Below are positions 7,757 to 13,051 of a stretch of DNA of 13,051 nucleotides, in pieces (the first letter of the stretch is position 1; every line of letters begins with the position of its first letter). Source of the stretch: Phycisphaerae bacterium (GTDB lineage Bacteria > Planctomycetota > Phycisphaerae > Sedimentisphaerales > Anaerohalosphaeraceae). The position numbers and the translations under genes are program-made. The stretch lies in the NCBI GenBank assembly GCA_021736615.1, contig JAIPFN010000160.1:1-13051 (forward strand). The letters are read 5' to 3'. The notes below the pieces were generated by a model. That model did not search any database, had not been told where the DNA came from, and saw only the letters and a program-made list of their open reading frames with translations.

Positions 7757-9007
7757 TCATTCAGGCATTTCGTAAAGTTCGCCGGCTGCTTCAAGCTGTG
7801 CTTTTTTCTCGTCATCGAGGCCGATCTGTTCGTCTGTGAGATAGCAAGCCGGTTCCGGTGCCCATGGATCGTCGAAATAGAGGTCGGCGCGAACTCTCAG
7901 TGCCCCGCCGCATGCGTCGAGGAACTTACACATTCGACATCTGCCCTTGACATAATTCTTCCTGTCACGAAGCCCTTTAAGAAGTAGTTCGTCCGGGTTG
8001 CTCCAAATCTCGCTAAACGGTTTTTCGTGAACGTTGCCGAGACTGTAATGATACCAGAACTGGTCGGGATGGACGTGTCCGTGGAAGTCAAGACAACCGA
8101 TACCAACGCCGCTGCTGTTAAGTCCGCCGCCATTCCAGGTTAATAGCTTCCAGACTTCCTCTGCCCTTGCAGGGTCTTCCTCAAGCAGTTTAAGGTAAAG
8201 ATAAACGCCGTCGACATGATTATCGACCGTGAGAATATCGGTTTTTTTGCCAGATTCTTTGAGCTGCCTTGTTTTGGCGAGAATGGTTTCCATCGCCTTG
8301 ATGCTCTGGGCCGGGGCAAGGTCATCGGTAAACATCGAATCGGCACGACCGCTCGGAACGAGGTGATAGAAACATGCCCGCTCGACACCTTCTTTGTCCA
8401 TGAATTCGAACAGCTGCTCGATATCCTGAACATTGCGTTTGGTCAAAGTAAGTCGAAGACCAACACGAACGCCGGCTTCCAGACAGTTACGGATACCCAC
8501 AACCGCCCTGTCGAAGGCACCTTCAACACCACGGAACTTATCGTTGATCTCTCCTATTCCGTCAAGGCTGATACCGACATACGACACTCCGTACCCCTTG
8601 ATAAGCTTTGCCTTTTCGGATGTGATAAGTGTCCCGTTGGTCGAGATAACCGTACGCAGACCAAGATCTCTGGCATATGGGAGAAGCTCAAACAGGTCCT
8701 CACGCATCAAAGGCTCGCCGCCGCTAAAGAGAACCGACGGCACGCCGAAACCGGCAAGATCGGTAAGAATCTCTTTTGCCTTTTTGGTGGTAACCTCGTT
8801 GCAGTCGGTATTAAGGCCGCTGTCGTTGTAGCAGTGCACGCACTTGAGATTGCACTTGCTTGTAATGTTCCACACAACGATAGGCTTTCGCTCGGAGGCT
8901 TTCTTCGGTACAGACTCGCCGTCCCTTTCACCGCTGCCATGCATACCATATCTAAGCCAGTCGCCAGGTGTAACTTCATCACAATAAAGCTTCGTAACAT
9001 TAATCAT
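7757..9007 (-). CDS. ahbC: 12,18-didecarboxysiroheme deacetylase, radical SAM protein AhbC
   Basis: A 416-residue cytoplasmic radical SAM/SPASM enzyme. AhbC removes the acetate side chains of 12,18-didecarboxysiroheme to give Fe-coproporphyrin III in the alternative heme pathway. The N-terminal KLYCDEVTPGDWLRYG matches the AhbC/NirJ signature as I know it. The SAM 4Fe-4S cluster motif is CNLKCVHC (C52, C56, C59), and GGEP is at 96-99. C-terminal SPASM cysteines are C305, C357, C360, C366 and C388, for an auxiliary cluster. The gene lies 30 nt after ahbD, and a GGGA ribosome site precedes the ATG at 9007. A NirJ role in heme d1 synthesis is the main alternative, since the families are close. 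The paired AhbD, hemA and decarboxylase genes, with no nirS visible, favour heme b synthesis. Confidence 0.88.
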   Translation of the reverse strand: MINVTKLYCDEVTPGDWLRYGMHGSGERDGESVPKKASERKPIVVWNITSKCNLKCVHCYNDSGLNTDCNEVTTKKAKEILTDLAGFGVPSVLFSGGEPLMREDLFELLPYARDLGLRTVISTNGTLITSEKAKLIKGYGVSYVGISLDGIGEINDKFRGVEGAFDRAVVGIRNCLEAGVRVGLRLTLTKRNVQDIEQLFEFMDKEGVERACFYHLVPSGRADSMFTDDLAPAQSIKAMETILAKTRQLKESGKKTDILTVDNHVDGVYLYLKLLEEDPARAEEVWKLLTWNGGGLNSSGVGIGCLDFHGHVHPDQFWYHYSLGNVHEKPFSEIWSNPDELLLKGLRDRKNYVKGRCRMCKFLDACGGALRVRADLYFDDPWAPEPACYLTDEQIGLDDEKKAQLEAAGELYEMPE

Positions 9008-9037
9008 ATTTCGGTCCCAATATTAAAATTAAAATCA

Positions 9038-10165
9038 TTAGTCTTTCTTTTTCGGTTGATAATTGCAGAACGGTTCTTCTGCCATATAGTCAGCTTTTAC
9101 GGAATATGCTCTTGCCCTGCATCCACCGCACAGATTGCGATATTCACACACTCCGCACTTGCCTGTTAGCTGACTGGTATCGCGCATCTTTGCGAGGTCT
9201 TCGTTGTTGTTCCAGATGTCTGCGAGCGGTGTTTCCAGAATATTGCCGCAGTTGACCGGCAGATAACCGCAGGGGAAAACGTCGCCCTGATGACCGACAA
9301 AAATCACGCTAACACCCGCAAGACATCCCTTAGAGCTGTGCATCGGCTTTCCGCCAGGATGGCCGCCCTTGCCATGTCCATGCGGACAAACCGCCGCCTC
9401 GGGCATATCTGCCATATGCGGTTGTTTGCGAAGACCGGCCTGACGGACAACCCTTTCATAATGCGGACCGCACGTAACCTTGATCTGCAAATCCTGCGAA
9501 ACTTCCAGCCCGGCGATCCTCTCCATCATCGTTTCATATTCCGCGGCCGAAAGCATATCTTCTTCGGCAAATTCTTCGCCGCAGCCGACCGGAACAAGCA
9601 TAAACAAATGGACCGCGACTGCGCCAAGCTTTTTGGCCAGGGCAAAAACATCGTCAAGCTGATGAGCGTTGTGGCGGGTAACAGTAACATTTATCTGGAA
9701 AGGCACGCCGGCTTTGTTCAAATGCCCGATACCTCCGATAGCACCTTCGAAAGAACCTTCCAGTTGGCGAAGTTTGTTATGGACTTCGCTGGTGGCACCG
9801 TCGAGGCTGATCGAAACACGCTGGATACCGACATCTTTCACTTTGCGGGCAATCTCGGCATCGATAAGCGTACCATTGCTGGCAAGTGCAAGCTGCAGCT
9901 CTTTTTTGCGGGCGTGTTTTATCAGGTCAAAAATATCGTCCCGGCAAAGCGGTTCGCCGCCGCTGAAAACGAGCACGGGCATAAACCCCTGCTCCTTGCC
10001 AAGTGCTGCAAGCTGATCGATCATATCCATCGCCTGGTCGGTAGCCATATCAGTCGGTGCGGCCTCATCGCCTTCAACCCGCCTGCAATGCGCACAAGTA
10101 AGGTTGCACTTGATAGTGCTTTCCCAGAACAACAAACGCATAATCCTGTTCTTTTCAGTTTTCAA
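9038..10165 (-). CDS. ahbD: Fe-coproporphyrin III decarboxylase (heme b synthase), radical SAM protein AhbD
   Basis: A 375-residue radical SAM/SPASM enzyme that converts two propionates of Fe-coproporphyrin III to vinyls, forming heme b. The cluster motif CNLTCAHC (C20, C24, C27) follows MRLLFWESTIK, and GGEP is at 69-72. The C-terminal region GCLAGVSVIFVGHQGDVFPCGYLP (from about residue 280) and cysteines C281, C299, C306, C337, C340, C346, C349 and C367 fit an AhbD-type SPASM domain. A His/Gly-rich loop (261-275) precedes it. The start is TTG at 10165, backed by AAGGA six nt upstream and an in-frame TAA just before. The first ATG (10141, residue 9) has no well-spaced site. The gene follows hemA by 72 nt, a gap holding a hairpin and heptamer array. 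The AhbD call is strong but from motifs and context only. Confidence 0.88.
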   Translation of the reverse strand: MKTEKNRIMRLLFWESTIKCNLTCAHCRRVEGDEAAPTDMATDQAMDMIDQLAALGKEQGFMPVLVFSGGEPLCRDDIFDLIKHARKKELQLALASNGTLIDAEIARKVKDVGIQRVSISLDGATSEVHNKLRQLEGSFEGAIGGIGHLNKAGVPFQINVTVTRHNAHQLDDVFALAKKLGAVAVHLFMLVPVGCGEEFAEEDMLSAAEYETMMERIAGLEVSQDLQIKVTCGPHYERVVRQAGLRKQPHMADMPEAAVCPHGHGKGGHPGGKPMHSSKGCLAGVSVIFVGHQGDVFPCGYLPVNCGNILETPLADIWNNNEDLAKMRDTSQLTGKCGVCEYRNLCGGCRARAYSVKADYMAEEPFCNYQPKKKD

Positions 10166-10177
10166 ATTCAGTCCTTA
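10166..10177 (-). promoter_or_regulatory. Ribosome site fixing a TTG start for ahbD
   Basis: In gene direction TAAGGACTGAAT precedes TTG: an AAGGA Shine-Dalgarno with 6-nt spacing. The TAA is in frame, so translation cannot begin further upstream except at an unlikely CTG. The downstream ATG at 10141 has only AGGA at about 3-nt spacing. This favours the TTG start. Confidence 0.65.
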
Positions 10178-10179
10178 AA

Positions 10180-10238
10180 TAAAATAGCTTCCGCCGAAGG
10201 CGGGTTCCTAAATTCGTAATTCGTAATTCGTAATTCGT
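10180..10238 (-). repeat. Composite repeat, copy 2: hairpin plus AATTCGT heptamer array
   Basis: Four perfect AATTCGT units run from 10211 to 10238; the last base is shared with the hemA stop codon. Next to them is a hairpin, CCGCC-GAA-GGCGG (10191-10203). The layout and flanking bases match the copy at 7693-7752. One stem pair differs by a compensated change (T-A there, C-G here), so the hairpin is conserved though the sequence is not. Confidence 0.88.
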
Positions 10239-11539
10239 CATTGTTTCCCAAGTCTCTCGCCTTCGGCAACACTCTCGGCGTGGGCAAGAATGCTTTCGGC
10301 AAGCCTCTGTGCTTCGCCGGGGCCTTTCTGACTTGCAACGGTATCTATATTCTGGATCACGCAATGGAAGAGTTTATTAACGACCCGGCTGACAGTGGCA
10401 TCCATGACATCTTTACAGCATGCATTCTCTCTTTCTCCGGCAAAAAACTTTTCCATCTCGCCCTTCTGAATATTATCAAACGCAACCTTCATCCTGCCGA
10501 TCAGCGGGCCCAGGTCCCTTCTTTCAAACCACTCCATGTATTCACCGACGCCCTGGCAGATGATCTCGACGGCCTTTTCCAGGTCGCCTTCGCGAAGCTT
10601 AATATTCTTTTCGACCACCTGCGAAAGATCGTCAATACAGTACAGGTATACGCCGTCAAGCTTGTTGATCTTCGGGTCAAAGCTTCGTGGAACGGTAATA
10701 TCGACGGCTAGCAGAGTTTTGCCTCGTCTTTTAGAGACCACTTTTGCAAAATCCTTCTTATCGAACAGGTAACCGGAATCGGGCGAAGCTGCTCCTACTA
10801 CAATATCGGCATCGACAAGCCGGCTCTCAAGCTCATCCCACTTTGCCGCGTTTACACCATGCCTTACGGCAAGACTGCACCCGCGATGCTGCGTACGGTT
10901 GACAACCGTAATATCAGTACATTTAACATGCAGGAAATGCTCGACGAGCAGTTCGCCCATCTCACCGGCACCGATGACCACTACCTTTGCGGTCTTAATA
11001 TCATCGAAAAGCTGCTTTGCAAGATCGACTGCAACACCGGCAACACTTGTGCGGCGGCTGGCGATGGATGTATTAGTAAAGACCTTCTTGCTGACTGCGA
11101 AAGCTGCATGGAAAAGATGATTAAGTACCTTTGCCGAGCTTTTAACATCGCAGGCCAAACCATAGCTTTCTCTAACCTGTGAACTGATCTGATTTTCACC
11201 AATAACCATGCTGTCAAGGCTCGATGTAACCGTAAGCAGATGCCTTACTACATGCTGATCTCTCATTACGTACAGATGCTTGCGGAGTTCATTAAAATCG
11301 ACACCGCGCATCTTTGCGACAAACGCGGCCAGGTCACTGGGTAAAACATCCGATGACTTTTCCATCGCGACATACAACTCGACACGATTGCATGTCGACA
11401 AAAGAACAAACTCACCGCCGGGATACTGACGCTTAAGTTTTTCCAGAGCTATCGCGGTTTCCTGGCTGTTAAACGCCAGTTGCTCGCGAACTTCAACAGG
11501 AGCGGTTTTATGATTAAGACCGACAAGCAAAATATACAT
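10238..11539 (-). CDS. hemA: Glutamyl-tRNA reductase (HemA)
   Basis: A 433-residue enzyme, usual length for the family. It reduces the glutamyl group on tRNA-Glu to glutamate-1-semialdehyde with NADPH, the first committed step of tetrapyrrole synthesis. The N-terminus MYILLVGLNHKTAPVEVRE is diagnostic. The catalytic cysteine is C50 in LSTCNRVELY. GENQISSQVRESY (114-126) belongs to the substrate domain. The Rossmann motif is VIGAGEMG (188-195), with NRT (214-216) and DITVPRSFDP (280-289) after it. A helical dimerisation domain follows (about 315-433). The ATG lies 2 nt after the stop of the HemX/CcsA-like gene, and its GGGGG ribosome site is inside that gene's 3' end, so the two are probably translationally coupled. 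It supplies precursor for the Ahb enzymes in the same operon. Confidence 0.97.
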   Translation of the reverse strand: MYILLVGLNHKTAPVEVREQLAFNSQETAIALEKLKRQYPGGEFVLLSTCNRVELYVAMEKSSDVLPSDLAAFVAKMRGVDFNELRKHLYVMRDQHVVRHLLTVTSSLDSMVIGENQISSQVRESYGLACDVKSSAKVLNHLFHAAFAVSKKVFTNTSIASRRTSVAGVAVDLAKQLFDDIKTAKVVVIGAGEMGELLVEHFLHVKCTDITVVNRTQHRGCSLAVRHGVNAAKWDELESRLVDADIVVGAASPDSGYLFDKKDFAKVVSKRRGKTLLAVDITVPRSFDPKINKLDGVYLYCIDDLSQVVEKNIKLREGDLEKAVEIICQGVGEYMEWFERRDLGPLIGRMKVAFDNIQKGEMEKFFAGERENACCKDVMDATVSRVVNKLFHCVIQNIDTVASQKGPGEAQRLAESILAHAESVAEGERLGKQ

Positions 11540-11541
11540 TA

Positions 11542-12426
11542 TTACCGGCCCCCGGTATTAACAGTCTCTGCACTTTTATCGGAAAAATCATGCTCACTCC
11601 CGCAAAATACACTCGCTCCAATAATCGAAAAAATAATCAAAAAACAGGCAACCAGGGTGATTATCGCAACTCCACGGCCTCTAAGGACCAGGTGACGCAA
11701 AACAAGAATAAAAGCAAGGAGCAACCATGCGACTACCACGAGTATCATCTTCGAATCCGTGATCCAGTCAAGAAATGATACGGAAATCTCGGCACTCTTT
11801 ACAATCGCAAGGCCTATCCCGCTCATCAAACCGAACGACAGAAATACAAACGACGCCTTAATCCCGATAACATTAAGACTGGCTAGCTTTTCAATATTCG
11901 GAACCTTTCCTATAACCCTGCTTATTTTCTTAAGCTTCAGATTTCGGCGGGTAAGCAGAAAAAGGCCCGCCATACAACCGGAAAACGCGATCGCCGTCCC
12001 GGAAAGAACCATCGAAAGACCATGCCAGACAACCCAGGGAGTTTCAGCAAGTAATTCGATCTTAGACGCAGGCGATGCCACAAATGCCGACAATACGGTA
12101 AGAAAGAAAATAAACCACACCATCACCGAGGAAAACCAGACATGGTGAATCGTTACACTTAAAAAAAGAAATGTCAACCCAAACGCTATAGTAAGAACGA
12201 CCATAGACTCAAACAAGCCGGTAAGCGGTATGCCTTTAATCGCAACTGCCCTGAACACAAGAAGCAGAGACTCCAGGGAAACACCCAGAGCAACCAGTGA
12301 AATAAGTATCGTGCGGAATTTATCGTTTGATCGAAACATCTGAATAATAGCGAGAATCGAGCAGACTAAATAAATAGCCGACACCGTAAGAAAAACATGT
12401 CGTTCTTGAATTGGCAATCCGGTCAT
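11542..12426 (-). CDS. HemX/CcsA-like cytochrome c assembly family membrane protein
   Basis: A 294-residue polytopic inner-membrane protein with about eight predicted membrane segments (for example 11-31, 40-60, 70-92, 97-117, 132-157, 190-210, 227-245, 253-275). It resembles the cytochrome c assembly family (CcsA/CcmC/HemX). WHGLSMVLSG (H135) and LRHLVLRGRG (H245) fit conserved histidine regions that bind heme in CcsA. The tryptophan-rich WWD motif of true CcsA is not recognisable; only DWITDSK (220-226) stands near its place. This and its position before hemA make it HemX-like. Bacillus HemX affects HemA level, and a similar role, or heme handling for cytochromes, is possible. No ResB/Ccs1 partner is in the window. 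The start at 12426 has an AGGTGAT ribosome site, 21 nt after the decarboxylase gene. Confidence 0.82.
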   Translation of the reverse strand: MTGLPIQERHVFLTVSAIYLVCSILAIIQMFRSNDKFRTILISLVALGVSLESLLLVFRAVAIKGIPLTGLFESMVVLTIAFGLTFLFLSVTIHHVWFSSVMVWFIFFLTVLSAFVASPASKIELLAETPWVVWHGLSMVLSGTAIAFSGCMAGLFLLTRRNLKLKKISRVIGKVPNIEKLASLNVIGIKASFVFLSFGLMSGIGLAIVKSAEISVSFLDWITDSKMILVVVAWLLLAFILVLRHLVLRGRGVAIITLVACFLIIFSIIGASVFCGSEHDFSDKSAETVNTGGR

Positions 12427-12447
12427 AATATATCACCTGTAACTTTA

Positions 12448-12936
12448 TTACCTGTCGCTCGCTAAAATATAAGTAGGCGGAACCTTTTTTAATTCTCTAA
12501 TTGTTTCAAGCTGCTTGTAATTTTTTATTCCAGCTTTCGCGCTCATTTTCGCGATAGTATCTCTTACGTCATCGGGACCCTGTCCATGAACCATGGTATA
12601 TACATTATATGGCCACTGATCGTTCGACGGTCTTTCATAAGCGTGAGAAACTTCCGGAAACGACGCAAGTATGCTTCCGACCTCTTCGATGCTGTCTTCT
12701 TCGACCTGCCAGACAACCATAGCACCGGCCTGCAAGCCGACCTTAAAATGGTTAACAATAGCGCCTACACGACGCATACGGCCATCTTTTTTCCAATTAT
12801 TGAGAATTTCCAGGACATCTTCGATATCCGCACCGATCTTTGAGGCAACATCCTTATACGGAGTTGCGGTCGCGGGCAATCCATGCTGAATTTCAGCCAA
12901 TAATCTTCGTTCTAATTCACTTAAAGCCATTGCCAT
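12448..12936 (-). CDS. Siroheme decarboxylase subunit, AhbA/AhbB type (Lrp/AsnC fold)
   Basis: A 162-residue protein with an Lrp/AsnC-type helix-turn-helix (about 5-55) and an AsnC ligand domain (about 65-150). Such proteins were recruited as the enzyme that removes two acetate carboxyls from siroheme to give 12,18-didecarboxysiroheme. Characteristic stretches are RRVGAIVNHFKVGLQAGAMVVW (55-76) and VSHAYERPSNDQWPYNVYTMVHG (96-118), with H63, H98 and H117 as candidate porphyrin-contacting histidines. Family enzymes usually work as AhbA-AhbB pairs; only one subunit is here and I cannot tell which. NirD/NirG/NirL/NirH of heme d1 synthesis are the same family. It is first in the operon, just below a good promoter. 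The ATG at 12936 has only a GGGG at about 10 nt; ATG at 12930 is an alternative start. Confidence 0.85.
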   Translation of the reverse strand: MAMALSELERRLLAEIQHGLPATATPYKDVASKIGADIEDVLEILNNWKKDGRMRRVGAIVNHFKVGLQAGAMVVWQVEEDSIEEVGSILASFPEVSHAYERPSNDQWPYNVYTMVHGQGPDDVRDTIAKMSAKAGIKNYKQLETIRELKKVPPTYILASDR

Positions 12937-12971
12937 AATTGAGAAACCCCAGGCATTCTAAAGTTTTGCAT
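12921..12971 (-). CDS. Possible 16-codon leader peptide overlapping the heme operon start
   Basis: An ATG at 12971, just behind a GGAG (only 2 nt away, too close for an ideal site), opens a frame reading MQNFRMPGVSQLWQWL. Its stop (12923-12921) lies 13-15 bases inside the decarboxylase gene in another frame. It falls within the predicted leader transcript. It could couple or attenuate translation of the first gene, but an open frame this short can arise by chance. Confidence 0.2.
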   Translation of the reverse strand: MQNFRMPGVSQLWQWL

Positions 12972-12999
12972 TACTCCAAATAACGGAAATCGAACCATA

Positions 13000-13028
13000 A
13001 TCATACCAGATTTGAGAAAAAAAATCAA
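13000..13028 (-). promoter_or_regulatory. Sigma-70-type promoter of the heme operon
   Basis: On the minus strand TTGATT (13028-13023) is followed after exactly 17 bp by TATGAT (13005-13000), with TGG directly before the latter, giving an extended -10. Matches are 4 of 6 and 5 of 6. Initiation would fall near 12993, leaving a leader of about 57 nt before the first gene. It is the best promoter in the window and suggests that the operon begins here. Confidence 0.6.
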
Positions 13029-13051
13029 CCCATATCGCGGTTATTAATATT

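Noticed and set aside
8216..10219. Long plus-strand frames opposite ahbC and ahbD (8216-9169, 9290-10219)
   Set aside because: Both are in-phase complements of clear radical SAM genes, with no recognisable protein features.
4362..10238. Tandem arrays as CRISPR
   Set aside because: Repeat units are 7 bp and contiguous, with no spacers and no cas genes.
10155..10364. 69-codon minus-strand frame containing MTNYELRITN
   Set aside because: The peptide is a translation of the AATTCGT tandem repeat, and the frame overlaps the hemA 3' end and the ahbD start.
7757..12936. Heme d1 (nir) cluster instead of heme b synthesis
   Set aside because: AhbC and the decarboxylase are close to NirJ and NirD/L, but the cluster also has an AhbD-type enzyme and hemA, and no nirS, nirF, nirN or nirE is present. 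The Ahb reading fits better.
3427..13051. Sigma-54 (-24/-12) promoters as targets of the NtrC-type regulator
   Set aside because: I read the upstream gaps of the giant protein, the kinase gene and the heme operon for GG-N10-GC cores and found none with good flanks. Targets inside coding regions or outside the window remain possible.

Overview
The window reads as a chromosomal piece of an anaerobic or microaerophilic Gram-negative-type bacterium. A planctomycete of the Phycisphaerae/Sedimentisphaerales kind is my best guess. It rests on the heme route used, the very large secreted protein at the left edge, and 7-bp AATTCGT tandem arrays between genes of a kind I associate with such genomes. 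This is recollection, not a search. All eight genes I accept lie on the minus strand, so transcription runs from right to left.

Right half (12936 to 7757): a compact heme-synthesis operon for the alternative, siroheme-dependent (Ahb) route. In transcription order it holds an AhbA/AhbB-type siroheme decarboxylase, a HemX/CcsA-like membrane protein, glutamyl-tRNA reductase (hemA), AhbD (Fe-coproporphyrin III to heme b) and AhbC (didecarboxysiroheme to Fe-coproporphyrin III). A good sigma-70-type promoter sits just upstream (13000-13028). HemA makes the first committed tetrapyrrole precursor and the Ahb proteins finish heme. The middle steps (hemL, hemB, hemC, and siroheme synthesis) are not in the window.

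Middle (7645 to 3883): three regulators continue on the same strand, with gaps of 69 to 111 nt. They are a six-TM PAS histidine kinase with a RegB-like GGxxNPF loop, a sigma-54-activating NtrC-type response regulator, and an Rrf2-family repressor with a cysteine cluster. Their placement suggests a redox- or Fe-S-linked circuit attached to heme synthesis, but co-regulation is inference. No sigma-54 promoter was found in the gaps I read.

Left (3882 to 1): a 456-bp non-coding region with TTTAC-type direct repeats spaced 11 bp and a candidate promoter. It is followed by the start of a giant secreted/membrane protein (at least 1142 residues, C-terminus off the window) of unknown function.

Three heptamer tandem arrays occur at or within 9 nt of the 3' ends of hemA, ahbC and the response-regulator gene. 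Two of them share an adjoining hairpin and appear to be copies of one dispersed element.
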